Assembly (NCBI RefSeq): GCF_022869805.1
Contig: NZ_CP094974.1
Coordinates: 4,030,001 to 4,094,000 of the forward strand
DNA: 64,000 bases
Direction of reading: 5' to 3'
Source of the DNA: Halosolutus halophilus
GTDB lineage: Archaea; Halobacteriota; Halobacteria; Halobacteriales; Natrialbaceae
Positions within the stretch are counted from its first letter, which is position 1; each line of letters begins with the position of its first letter. The position numbers were made by a program, and so were the translations under genes. This document shows, one piece after another, positions 23,825 to 31,508 of the stretch. The notes under the pieces are model-generated. The model did no database searches and had not been told where the DNA came from. It saw only the letters and a list, made by a program, of their open reading frames with translations.

Positions 23825-25462
23825 TTAAAGGTAACTTACACCGCTGCCGTCGTCATCATCTTCATCCTCGGCATCGCCGGGGTCATGATCGTCGACGTCG
23901 TCGATCGCACCCATCGACTCGAGCCGGCGGAAGCCCTTCTCGGCCATGTACCAGCTGACGATTAGGTCCGGCGTGTGGCCGTGCAATTTCCCGTCACGTC
24001 GCTCGAGGGACTGCATCGCGGTGACGAAGTCCTCCGTCGGCCGGTGGCCCCGATGAAACAGGATGTAGCCATTCTCAACGAGCGTCCGCAGCCGCGGGAT
24101 GCCGTTCTCCCAGCTGTGTTTCTGGCCGGACGTCGAGAGCCCAGTCACCTTCGCAGCAAGCTGTGAGTCGAACTCGATCGCGTCTTCGGCCACGTAGCTC
24201 TGCATCCCGTTGTCCTCGATCACGATCATCGCTGGGTCGTACCGACGGTCGAACTCGACGAGCTGGTTTTTCACCTGACTGGGCTGCATCCCTGCTTCGG
24301 CATGAGCATCCAGGAGGCGACGTCGACCATCACGCTGGAGCAGCCAGACCGAGAAGGCTGCGTCGTCGCCAGTCGGTGAGTTCGCCGGGTCGTGGCCGAG
24401 AATGATGGCCTCGCCCGGACCGGCGCGGTACTTCGGCGGCGGATCGCGATCGTCGATCGAACAGCCACCATCCTGAGCAGGTGCTCGAACGTCCGTCGCC
24501 TCGATCAGGTTTCCTGACGAGCCCATGATGACGAGGCAGTACTCCCGCCAGAATCGGTGATCGGACATCTGGGCGCGCTTGTTCGCGAGCCACTCGGGCC
24601 CGCGGGCCTCTGGCCAGAGGATCTGTAGCGTCTCGCCGTCGTTCCAGGGGTCGGGGACCTCAGTGTAGAGGTCCTCGTCGGGCCGACGATCTTCCCAGTC
24701 ATCGTCGGCGCCGAACTGCTGGTCCCAGTAGTCGAGGATCGCGGGGTACTCATCGAACTCGTAGCCCTCGAGCGATCGGTAGTCGTTGTAGATGTCATCC
24801 GGGCGCTTTCGCGTCCCGATCATCACCGTGCGCCCACCCTCCTTGACCATCGGCACAGAGACTGCTTGGATCCAGTCGAGGACGTCCGCGGTGTCTCCGT
24901 CGCCTTTCTCTTTGATGATGTCGTCCAGGACGAGCAGGTGGGCGCGATCGCCCTCGATCCCGCCGAACAGCCAGCCCGAGTTCAGGATCGAGCCGTTGGC
25001 GAACTCTTTCGTCTCGATCGTGTCTTTCTTTCGTGGCCCATTGAGGTTCGTGAGCCACGGGTTGCGCTCGACCATCTTCCAGAACTCGGTGTCGGCTTTC
25101 TTCTTGACCGAACCCTGATTGTTCATCGCCCAGATTGCGCGGAATCCGTCCTTGTACTCGAGGGAGGCGATCAGGTACGCCAGCGTGATCGTCGTCTTCA
25201 GGCCGTCTCGGTGACAGAGAAGGACGCGGTCGCCGCCGTCGAATGACTCGAGCCAGCGCTCGTGGTGATCACCGAGGAGGTGGTACTGGTCTTCCTCCAT
25301 CTCCTCGGCCATGTAGTTGCGCGTCAGCTCGTTCGCGTACGTAATCCAGTCGCCCGTTTCGAACGGGTTGAGCAGATCGCGTTTGAGCTCAGGATCGGAA
25401 ACGATCTCGAGCAGTTGCTCGGCGCCGGCGTCGACGGCGTCGGGTTCGAGAAGACTACTCAT
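23825..25462 (-). CDS. terminase large subunit
   Basis: A 545-residue DNA-packaging motor. The ATPase carries a divergent P-loop CHRDGLKTT (83-91), with His-Arg in place of the first Gly residues as in many terminases, and Walker B LLVLDDII (176-183). The nuclease half shows ILGHDPANSPTGDDAA, MIVIEDNG and HTPDLIVSW acidic positions. The start at 25462 is preceded by GGTGAT at good spacing and overlaps the small-subunit stop by eight bases. It would cut and pump viral DNA through the portal encoded next. Confidence 0.9.
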   Translation of the reverse strand: MSSLLEPDAVDAGAEQLLEIVSDPELKRDLLNPFETGDWITYANELTRNYMAEEMEEDQYHLLGDHHERWLESFDGGDRVLLCHRDGLKTTITLAYLIASLEYKDGFRAIWAMNNQGSVKKKADTEFWKMVERNPWLTNLNGPRKKDTIETKEFANGSILNSGWLFGGIEGDRAHLLVLDDIIKEKGDGDTADVLDWIQAVSVPMVKEGGRTVMIGTRKRPDDIYNDYRSLEGYEFDEYPAILDYWDQQFGADDDWEDRRPDEDLYTEVPDPWNDGETLQILWPEARGPEWLANKRAQMSDHRFWREYCLVIMGSSGNLIEATDVRAPAQDGGCSIDDRDPPPKYRAGPGEAIILGHDPANSPTGDDAAFSVWLLQRDGRRRLLDAHAEAGMQPSQVKNQLVEFDRRYDPAMIVIEDNGMQSYVAEDAIEFDSQLAAKVTGLSTSGQKHSWENGIPRLRTLVENGYILFHRGHRPTEDFVTAMQSLERRDGKLHGHTPDLIVSWYMAEKGFRRLESMGAIDDVDDHDPGDAEDEDDDDGSGVSYL

Positions 25463-26075
25463 CGGGATCACCCGCATCCTGCTGTTGCTGCTGTCTGATC
25501 AGTTCTCGGGCGATCTCTTTCTCATCCTCGCCGAGTTCCTGCGTGGTCGTCTGGTCGACGTCCGCGTCGACGGTCGCTTCAAGTTTCTCGGCCGGCTTCT
25601 CGATCACGCCGAATTCGCTGGCCCACTGTCGGGCCTCGCGAAGGAACCGATCGTCACCGGTTCGGAGGTACTTGAGGTAGACCTCTTTGACGACGTCTGC
25701 CGCGAATTCATCGCCACTCGCCTCGAGATCGAGTGCGTCCATCGCCGCCTGCTCGTCGGTGGTCAGCGACTGCTGCACGAAGTCGACGAATTCCGAGTAA
25801 GCGCCGTGCTTGTAGTTGGGGTTGTTCTCGCCGCGATTCTCGATCCCACCGGCGTGGTGCTTGCACGGACCCTCGGATTTGCCGTCAACACCCCAGCCAG
25901 CAGCGAGTGTGCAGTAGGAGATGTCGTCTCGTTCACGGCCATGATCGGTTGACGTCGTCCGATCCGACTTTTGGGCGGCACAGATTCGATAGTCCTTGTC
26001 GGAATCCGGATGGATGGGGTGGCCGACCTCGTCGGTGGGTGTCTCCTCCGAGATCTCGAGGGTGTTGTCTGTCAT
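25455..26075 (-). CDS. terminase small subunit-like protein
   Basis: A 206-residue protein upstream of and overlapping the large terminase. It has a Cys/His region (C32, then CTLAAGWGVDGKSEGPCKHHAGG) followed by ENNPNYKHGAYSEF, the pattern of haloarchaeal virus small terminase-type proteins. A helical middle and a Gln-rich tail (RQQQQQD) follow. It should recognise the packaging site and recruit the large subunit. Assignment rests on motif and position. Confidence 0.7.
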   Translation of the reverse strand: MTDNTLEISEETPTDEVGHPIHPDSDKDYRICAAQKSDRTTSTDHGRERDDISYCTLAAGWGVDGKSEGPCKHHAGGIENRGENNPNYKHGAYSEFVDFVQQSLTTDEQAAMDALDLEASGDEFAADVVKEVYLKYLRTGDDRFLREARQWASEFGVIEKPAEKLEATVDADVDQTTTQELGEDEKEIARELIRQQQQQDAGDPDE

Positions 26076-26196
26076 GGCGTGATCGTTACTGACCCCTGTG
26101 TCATGGCGTGTTCAACGGGGCCGGATCGATTACGACGGGATCCTCAGGACTCAGTTGAAATCCTATTCAGTAGATGAATTTTGATATGAAACAACC

Positions 26197-26206
26197 GTTC
26201 ACTACA
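26197..26206 (-). repeat. GTTCACTACA motif
   Basis: The minus strand reads TGTAGTGAAC followed by GGTTGTTTC. The GTTCACTAC/GTAGTGAAC sequence recurs at 28594-28607 (same direction) and at 29777-29791 and 30826-30840 (inverted), always beside accessory genes. Here it lies 41 bases after the HalOD1 gene. Confidence 0.4.
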
Positions 26207-26246
26207 GGGGCGGGCTGATTACGAAACCGAAAGCAAGCCGGAATCG

Positions 26247-26522
26247 TCAGGAATAGTGGACAACCAGTGTGTTTCCGTCAATCTGTACTGTGTATTCGCC
26301 GATAGTAAATGAAATTGAAATGTTACCGTCAGCTGTGAGAAGTGTATCGAGTGACTCAGGATCAACGTGATCGAATAGAGTGGTATCAAGCACCGTCGAC
26401 AGCTCAATGGGTTCTACGTTTTCGAGGGTAGCAATGGCATCGATGATGGCGATACTCGGTTTAGCGGTCCCCCAGTCGTATTGAGTTTGGACCGATCTAC
26501 TCGTCGTGTCTATACTATCCAT
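26247..26522 (-). CDS. HalOD1 output-domain protein
   Basis: A 91-residue protein that is a single halobacterial output domain 1: YDWGTAKPSIAIIDAIATLENVEPIELSTVL, then DPESLDTLL and the strands ISISFTIGEYTVQIDGNTLVVHYS. HalOD1 occurs almost only in haloarchaea, often as the output of sensor proteins or alone, and is presumed regulatory. It lies just upstream of the terminase genes, separated by about 170 bases and a GTAGTGAAC motif. Base composition is more AT-rich than the packaging genes. Confidence 0.8.
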   Translation of the reverse strand: MDSIDTTSRSVQTQYDWGTAKPSIAIIDAIATLENVEPIELSTVLDTTLFDHVDPESLDTLLTADGNISISFTIGEYTVQIDGNTLVVHYS

Positions 26523-26663
26523 GATTTTTGTTGGCGGTGCACGCAGTTAAACAGAAATCCGAACATGTACGTGAATGCCGGTCTCTGCTCAGTCCTTCAC
26601 TTGCACTGAACAGCAGGGGCGAAACCTATCATATACTCACGTCTCTAACAGAATTGCCCTCCG

Positions 26664-26885
26664 TTATTCCTTACTCCCTTCTCCCTGTGTCACCTTTCGA
26701 ACGGTTGCATCGAGCACGTCGGTCACGGCGTCGACGAGGTCTCGCGTCGGGACGAACGTCACGACGAGCAAGGCCCACAGCGGGATCTGTACTGTCTGAA
26801 TCGCCCAGTCCATCCCGAACGCCGCGCCGGCCGTCAGGAGGCTGGTACCCCAGAGGACAACCCGGAGTGTGCTCGTGGCCACCAT
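26664..26885 (-). CDS. small membrane protein
   Basis: A 73-residue protein with two hydrophobic helices (LRVVLWGTSLLTAGAAFGM and IPLWALLVVTFVPT) and an amphipathic C terminus. It follows the next gene upstream by a few bases and is probably co-transcribed. A GTG one codon earlier (26888) is an alternative start. No family is recognised. Confidence 0.55.
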   Translation of the reverse strand: MVATSTLRVVLWGTSLLTAGAAFGMDWAIQTVQIPLWALLVVTFVPTRDLVDAVTDVLDATVRKVTQGEGSKE

Positions 26886-26891
26886 CACTCG

Positions 26892-27494
26892 TCAGGCCTC
26901 CGCGTGTGCGTTCGCATGTTCGTCGAAGATGTGATCGAGGCCGAGATCGAACGCAGCCACAGCGACGCCGTGCTCGACATCCAGTGTTTCGCCGCGATAG
27001 TGGTCCTGCCACTGGTCTGGCCGCCAGGGATTCGCCTCTTCGTGGGCGGTAATCGCCGTCCCCTCTTCGCGAGGAAAGAGTCTGACATGGACTTGTCGGG
27101 GTTTCAGGAAGTGTGGGGCACCATGGAACGGTCGCGGGCCTTCGTAGTGTGCCCAACTTGCGATCTCCGACTTACCAGTCCAGTCTTTCGCGAGCGATGC
27201 CAGTGGGTTTGGTTCGTAGCCGGCGGCCGCAAGGTCCTTCAGGACTGCTTCGGGCCGGCGGTCGACGACGTCGACGAGTTCAGACTCGCGGACGCGAGTC
27301 TCGGCGTAGAGGTCGCTGTCCTGTCGCTGAAACAGCCGGTGGAGTAGCGGGATGACGTGCCGACGAAGCGGGTTCCAGAACCGGGTTCGGTCGTTGAAGT
27401 AGTATTCGCCGACATAGAGTCGGCCGATCACCAGAAGCGATACGATCGCGACGCCGCCGACGTAGACGACGTCATCGGGTGTGTTCTCGAACAT
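26892..27494 (-). CDS. membrane-anchored accessory protein
   Basis: A 200-residue protein with one N-terminal transmembrane segment (VVYVGGVAIVSLLVIGRLYV) and a soluble basic-acidic domain. A winged-helix-like stretch (ESELVDVVDRRPEAVLKDLAAAGYEPNPLASLA) is followed by a His-rich beta region (HYEGPRPFHGAPHFLKPRQVHVRLF). The presence of a TM helix with an HTH-like part suggests a membrane-tethered factor, but this is inference. It pairs with the small membrane gene downstream. Confidence 0.6.
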   Translation of the reverse strand: MFENTPDDVVYVGGVAIVSLLVIGRLYVGEYYFNDRTRFWNPLRRHVIPLLHRLFQRQDSDLYAETRVRESELVDVVDRRPEAVLKDLAAAGYEPNPLASLAKDWTGKSEIASWAHYEGPRPFHGAPHFLKPRQVHVRLFPREEGTAITAHEEANPWRPDQWQDHYRGETLDVEHGVAVAAFDLGLDHIFDEHANAHAEA

Positions 27495-27680
27495 TTTGAT
27501 CAGTGCATGAAAATGGGTGCGCCGGGCCCCTTCCGGGAGGCTTGTGCCGAATCCCAGCGCAAGTTGGGGCGGCCCGTTGGAGTCTATCAGTCGGGGTGTG
27601 TCCTCCGTCCCGAAGCGATCCAGCGGGGGTGATCCCCTTCAGCCACGGTAGGTGCCAGACCGTGGCCACATGGGGGGCGC

Positions 27681-27863
27681 TTACTTTGGGTAAACGTTTG
27701 CACGGCCAGCCGCGATCCGTGTGCCCTCGGCAACGACGACGATCTCCTCGATCGGCTGGTTCCAGGACGGCCGCCAGCGGACTTCGTCGACGACGCCCTG
27801 GACGTCGCGACCGGCGAAGCGGACTTCGACGGGTTGGCCTTCGTCGATCGAGTGGACTGTCAT
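27681..27863 (-). CDS. small hypothetical protein
   Basis: A 60-residue, beta-rich protein (MTVHSIDEGQPVEVRFAGRDVQGVVDEVRWRPSW...) resembling a small SH3-like or KOW-like barrel in its strand pattern. It is coupled to the upstream zinc protein by ATGA (stop at 27860, start at 27863). The 187 bases downstream contain no gene. Function unknown. Confidence 0.55.
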   Translation of the reverse strand: MTVHSIDEGQPVEVRFAGRDVQGVVDEVRWRPSWNQPIEEIVVVAEGTRIAAGRANVYPK

Positions 27864-28402
27864 GCTCGCCTCCGGGCCCGTCGGACACAGACCGTCGTCG
27901 CGGCCTCGAAGACCTCTGTATCGTAGCTGGCGAACGCCTCGAGGGACTTCAGGTGGCCGACGGCGTGTTTGAGGGTGTCTACGTCCACCGGCTCGCCGAG
28001 CTCGTGTAGTCGATCGGCCAGATTCTCTGTTCGACGGAGCGCCTCTCGCCGAGAGAGTGGATCATCATCGGCACGGCCAGCGATGGCACCGCAGTCCTCG
28101 CAGACAGTGCGGACTGGGTACCTGGCGATCGCCGTGTTGTCGACCTGTCGGGAGCCAATGCAGATCCCTTCAGGCCCGATCTCGTCATCTTCGGTCTCGT
28201 GACGTCGGATCGGCTCGGCGCGCGTCGCCTTGGGTTCGACGTCGTGGCCGGTCGACCCCCACGTGATCCGGACATGATCGCTCTTGATCCGACGGAAGCA
28301 CGACGAACAGCAGTCGGGGTCCTCGAACACGTAGCGCTGGAAGATCCGATCGGGATCGTCGCGACCCTGGACTTCGCCGAGGGCGTGGGCTGTGGTGGAC
28401 AT
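27860..28402 (-). CDS. zinc-ribbon accessory protein
   Basis: A 180-residue protein with two cysteine pairs: DCCSSCF near residue 32 and VCEDC near residue 102, together a plausible zinc ribbon. It also has a charged helical C-terminal region (SRREALRRTENLADRLHELGEPVDVDTLKHAVGHLKSLEAF). I start at the ATG at 28402 (MSTTAHALGEVQ), not the earlier frame opening, because the extra residues look random. Such small Cys-pair proteins are common in the early regions of haloarchaeal viruses. Confidence 0.6.
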   Translation of the reverse strand: MSTTAHALGEVQGRDDPDRIFQRYVFEDPDCCSSCFRRIKSDHVRITWGSTGHDVEPKATRAEPIRRHETEDDEIGPEGICIGSRQVDNTAIARYPVRTVCEDCGAIAGRADDDPLSRREALRRTENLADRLHELGEPVDVDTLKHAVGHLKSLEAFASYDTEVFEAATTVCVRRARRRA

Positions 28403-28841
28403 GGGTGGAGGAGAGACCGTTGGCTGTCGGCCAACCCCGGACGTCATCGCTGCCTCGGACCGGGATCGTGGGCGACAAGGCCGTTGCTGTCAGTAATGGC
28501 GATTGTGAGTCTTAAATTGTGAGAAAGAAGCAGATTGTTCTACCATCTCTGTTGAACTTCTATAATATATGTATACTTTGGTAGGAAATAACCGTTCACT
28601 ACATGTGCAAACTGAACGCCGGAATTTCTATCAGGTGCCGATGGTGTTCGCTGGGTCGTGCTGAATACATAGCGCGAATGTCGCACGAGATCCGGCTTAA
28701 TTTGTGACAGTGAAGATTGGTCAATGTAGAGAGTTCACATAGCATTCTTTTTCAGTGGCTATGGTGAAACCCTTGGGAACTGCCAGCAATAGGTCTCTCC
28801 GTGGTCTTATTTGTAGTAGTACTGAATTAGGAGTTGAGAAA
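28403..28841. promoter_or_regulatory. divergent intergenic region with U2
   Basis: This 439-base gap separates minus-strand genes from the plus-strand cassette array. On the minus strand an AATTTAAGA box near 28512-28520 may serve the zinc-ribbon gene. GTTCACTACATGTG lies at 28594-28607 and repeat unit U2 begins at 28658. No additional gene is visible. Confidence 0.4.
28658..28740 (+). repeat. upstream repeat unit U2
   Basis: Begins GTGCTGAATACATAGCGCGA and continues with CGCACGAGATCCGGCTTAAT, matching U3 base by base at most positions. The normal end GCTCAGTACAG is replaced here by a diverged GGTCAATGTAGAG. It precedes the membrane gene that starts at 28842. Confidence 0.65.
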
Positions 28842-29753
28842 ATGAGATCACAAATCGAAAGATGGGTTCTTCTTTCCGGTAATCGGTATCTCGTTGCCAC
28901 CGGAATACTCCTTCTTATGACAGGGGTGGTACTAATCCCCGACCTTACTCGATTCATAATCCAAAATACAACTCCGCTAACGTATATGGCGAGTGCATTG
29001 GTTACAGGGAATGTCACGCTCATCACTGTCGTCGTGGCGATCAATCAGGTGATTCTCTCCCAAGAACTGGAATCGCCCGGCGCACTGCGAGATGAAATCG
29101 AACGAACTGCGGAGTATCGCCAGACCGCGCTTAACCAAGAGATGATCCCAACCCACCCATCGGACTTTCTTTACCAACTTCTTCAGCAGACGCGCCAACA
29201 CGCGCTCTCACTTGAAGATTTTCTTCCCAAAACTACCGATGAAGTGAGTGACCCGCTCTTAACGGATCTTCCAAGCCACTGCAAACAGGTTAGCGATCAG
29301 ATGGAATCGACATCTGATGATCTGTCTGCTGTAATCGTTCCAATCCTCGGCATCACCTACAGCGACTATATCCACGATTGCCATCTGCTACAGGCGAAAT
29401 TCGATGAAGACGACCATGAACGGCTCCACATGACTCTTGATCGGCTCACATCAGATTTGGAGAACATCGACGTTGCTCGACAATACTTTACAACCACGTT
29501 TATGAAAGAAGAACTCGCAACGCTGTCTCAATCGCTCCTCTATATCGGCATATTTGCCATATCGGTACCCATTGCATTACTGGTTCAACTCACCACCTAT
29601 ACTGGATCGTCGCCCCCCACGTCTGAGTTGTTCCTTCTCAGTGTCCTTACGGTAGTGTTTGGACTGCTACCGCTTGCGGTCTTGATAGCGTTTGTCCTTC
29701 GAATCGCAACGGTCGCACAAGAGATCGCGGCGATCACGCCATTCACTTCATAA
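28842..29753 (+). CDS. four-helix membrane protein
   Basis: A 303-residue protein with two transmembrane helices near the N terminus (YLVATGILLLMTGVVLI and LVTGNVTLITVVVAINQVIL), a central soluble helical domain of about 150 residues, and two more helices near the C terminus (LLYIGIFAISVPIALLVQL and LFLLSVLTVVFGLLPLAVLIAFVL). I start at 28842 because AGGAG lies nine bases upstream. No family name is certain; the topology is seen in uncharacterised haloarchaeal membrane proteins. It is cargo of the first cassette of the array and is less GC-rich than viral genes. Confidence 0.7.
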   Translation: MRSQIERWVLLSGNRYLVATGILLLMTGVVLIPDLTRFIIQNTTPLTYMASALVTGNVTLITVVVAINQVILSQELESPGALRDEIERTAEYRQTALNQEMIPTHPSDFLYQLLQQTRQHALSLEDFLPKTTDEVSDPLLTDLPSHCKQVSDQMESTSDDLSAVIVPILGITYSDYIHDCHLLQAKFDEDDHERLHMTLDRLTSDLENIDVARQYFTTTFMKEELATLSQSLLYIGIFAISVPIALLVQLTTYTGSSPPTSELFLLSVLTVVFGLLPLAVLIAFVLRIATVAQEIAAITPFTS

Positions 29754-30071
29754 CGTTCCTGAGGGACACTCGGTTCACACGTGTAGTGAACATATGGTTC
29801 ATCAACCTCGGAGTGAAACAAGCGGAGTCGTCATGCTGCACTAATCCTCTGAATTCAGCAGGCATCTCCTGACATAATTCGAACAGAACATTCAACTTCT
29901 GCTGAATAGATAGCGCGAATGTGGCACGAAATCTGGCTCAATTTACGAAGGCAGTGTTTGCTCAGTACAGGTTAAGCAGGTACTGAAGAGACAATTGATC
30001 CTCTCGATAGCTGTCAAGAATAGCGTGTTAAATACGGAGAATACATGTAGCAATAGTTTTCTGTCCATATC
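29754..30071 (+). repeat. cassette junction: D2 (29813-29872) then U3 (29899-29971)
   Basis: The region starts with the near-palindrome GTTCAC-(7 bases)-GTGAAC at 29773-29791. D2 (GAAACAAGCGGAGTCGTC ... CCTCTGAATTCAGCAGG) and U3 (TGCTGAATAGATAGCGCGAA ... GCTCAGTACAGG) follow, 26 bases apart. D2 is about 85% identical to D3. The last 100 bases hold the NUDIX promoter. No other gene is present. Confidence 0.65.
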
Positions 30072-30551
30072 ATGGAGACAACTCGCCATTTCACAGCCAC
30101 CGTTTACGTGGTAAACAATGGGGCAACAGCACTACACGAACACGAACATATCGGAAAAACGATCCCTCCAACAGGCCACGTTGATCGAGATGAACTACCT
30201 CATGAAGCTGGCCTTCGGGAAGTACGGGAAGAGACAGGACTCGATCCAACGCTTCTTGATAACACACAATCAGTTGACACTCCTGGAGGTCGGGTACTCC
30301 CGCACCCCCGCCACCAAATGCTGTACGATATAAATGTTCACGATGGGGATGTCGGACATCAGCATATCGACCACGTATACTACGCTACTGTTCCAAATCG
30401 TGACATATCCCCCGAACCTGATGAAGTAGGAGCAGATGCATGGCAATGGTATACGACAACAGAGCTACAGGAAAGTGAACTTCCTCCTAACGTAGTTCAG
30501 TTTGGAGTCGAGGCGATACGGGCAACTGAAAATTCAGCTGAGAGAAAGTAA
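30072..30551 (+). CDS. NUDIX hydrolase
   Basis: A 159-residue protein with a complete Nudix box: Gly then five residues, Glu, seven residues, then REVREETGL (about residues 35-57), which positions the metal-binding glutamates. Flanking strands fit the alpha/beta/alpha Nudix fold, and a later segment (EPDEVGADAWQWYTTTEL) matches the usual substrate-side loop. It should hydrolyse nucleoside diphosphate derivatives; the substrate cannot be read from sequence. It is the cargo of the second cassette in the array, clearly AT-richer than the viral genes, and has no partner gene. Confidence 0.9.
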   Translation: METTRHFTATVYVVNNGATALHEHEHIGKTIPPTGHVDRDELPHEAGLREVREETGLDPTLLDNTQSVDTPGGRVLPHPRHQMLYDINVHDGDVGHQHIDHVYYATVPNRDISPEPDEVGADAWQWYTTTELQESELPPNVVQFGVEAIRATENSAERK

Positions 30552-30905
30552 ACTCTTCTCTTTTGCTGGATTGACTAACTGGACACGGCTCTACCAACAC
30601 CAACGGTAGCTGATAGAAGTAACCGCGTTAGGTTCGCATATCTACTGAACAGCCGATTCATTGGCTTCGACGTGAAACAAACGAAGTCGTCGTGCTGCAC
30701 TAATCCTCTGTATTCAGCAGGCTCTCTCTGACAGATTCTCGGTAGATGATTCGGCGCGTGCAAGATACAGGGCGCAAATGTTGCCCGACATTTAGCTTAA
30801 TCTGCGAAGGCGGTGATCGCTCAGTACACGTGTAGTGAACGACCTAAACACAATGGGTAGAGTCTGAAGGGGTTAGGAATTGTTTTGAGAATTTGGGTGA
30901 ATGCA
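30552..30905 (+). repeat. cassette junction: D3 (30672-30733) then U4 (30757-30840)
   Basis: D3 (GAAACAAACGAAGTCGTCG ... CCTCTGTATTCAGCAGG) is followed after 23 bases by U4. U4 has diverged to TGCAAGATACAGG at its start but keeps TAATCTGCGAAGGC and GCTCAGTACA at its end, running into ACACGTGTAGTGAAC (30826-30840), identical to 29777-29791. The remaining sequence holds no gene except the leader of the zinc microprotein. Confidence 0.65.
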
Positions 30906-31049
30906 ATGGCTCAACAAAATCGGTTCGCGGCAATTTGTTGCCAGTGCGGGAGGGTGTACGCTGCGAGAGAGCTATTGTCGGGCGACATCGGTCCAATAGG
31001 AAGATCCGAGTGTTCTTGTGGGTGTGGGGAGTTTCGAGAAATGAAGTGA
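30906..31049 (+). CDS. 47-residue zinc microprotein (copy 1)
   Basis: The protein has CCQCG near residues 11-15 and CSCGC near residues 36-40, a likely four-Cys zinc site, and is basic at its C terminus. GGGTGA lies five bases before the ATG at 30906, an ideal haloarchaeal ribosome site. It is a clear paralog of the protein at 32864-33007: both are 47 residues, share NR-x-hydrophobic, C-x2-C, VYAARE, PIG and the second Cys cluster, and use the same start spacing. It is cargo of the third cassette. Small zinc proteins of this type are frequent in haloarchaea; several affect gene expression, but the role of this one is unknown. Confidence 0.7.
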   Translation: MAQQNRFAAICCQCGRVYAARELLSGDIGPIGRSECSCGCGEFREMK

Positions 31050-31276
31050 GCACTGCTGTGCAGATAATTCCGGATTCTCTTCAAGTGAATAGGCTGTTGA
31101 GCTCGCAGGTCTATTGACCGACTGGTTCAGTATGAATTGCTTGGAATGAACGATGTCGGTTTGCTGCATCCATCCTCTGTATCTCGCACGCGGTTTCTGA
31201 TAGCTATCGGAGAGGTAGATCATTACTTCGGTAACGCCTTCACCTGTATTGAGCGATCATCCAGAAACGACAAGGC
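31050..31276 (+). repeat. downstream unit D4 (31144-31205) and flanks
   Basis: D4 reads GAATGAACGATGTCGG ... CCTCTGTATCTCGCACGCGG. It differs from D2 and D3 at the core (TGTATCTCGCA), yet its reverse complement TGCGAGATACA matches the start of U4 (TGCAAGATACA) at 10 of 11 positions. It lies 95 bases after the microprotein stop. No gene is seen in the rest. Confidence 0.6.
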
Positions 31277-31504
31277 TTACTTTAGATAGTAAACGTCTTG
31301 ACGAAGATCTGTCCGGAGAGGATGGCTGTCGATGACATCGACCTTTTCGAGATTTTGGAGCGCATTGTAGACGGTCCGCTGAGTCAGCTGTGTCTCCTCA
31401 ATGATCTCCTTCTGTGTGAGTGGCGCCTCGTATTCGAGGACTTTGTACACGAACTTCGCACTCGGTGGGAGGGCCTCAAGGTCCCGTCCTTGTTGCTTAG
31501 ACAT
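31277..31504 (-). CDS. winged-helix transcription regulator
   Basis: A 75-residue protein that is essentially one winged helix-turn-helix: PPSAKFVYKVLEYEAPLTQKEIIEETQLTQRTVYNALQNLEKVDVIDSHP, with the recognition helix at QRTVYNALQNLE and a wing ending in VYYLK. I use the ATG at 31504 because GGAGGTGA precedes it by eight bases. A MarR/TrmB-like small regulator is likely and could control early viral genes. The coding sequence starts just before the stop of the upstream gene, so the two are in one transcript. Confidence 0.75.
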   Translation of the reverse strand: MSKQQGRDLEALPPSAKFVYKVLEYEAPLTQKEIIEETQLTQRTVYNALQNLEKVDVIDSHPLRTDLRQDVYYLK

Positions 31505-31508
31505 CGGT

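Larger units (their letters stand above)
28658..31205 (+). mobile_element. tandem array of three repeat-bounded gene cassettes
   Basis: The layout is U2 - membrane gene - D2 / U3 - NUDIX gene - D3 / U4 - zinc microprotein gene - D4, all on the plus strand within minus-strand viral genes. U units start about 70-180 bases before each start codon and D units lie about 60-120 bases after each stop. Each U begins with a version of TGCTGAATACA and each D contains a version of TGTATTCAGCA, so every cassette has inverted ends. No transposase or integrase gene is linked. See the findings for the argument. Confidence 0.5.

Noticed and set aside
28658-31205. Complete insertion sequence
   Set aside because: Repeats flank genes, but no transposase, resolvase or integrase reading frame is present in any frame.
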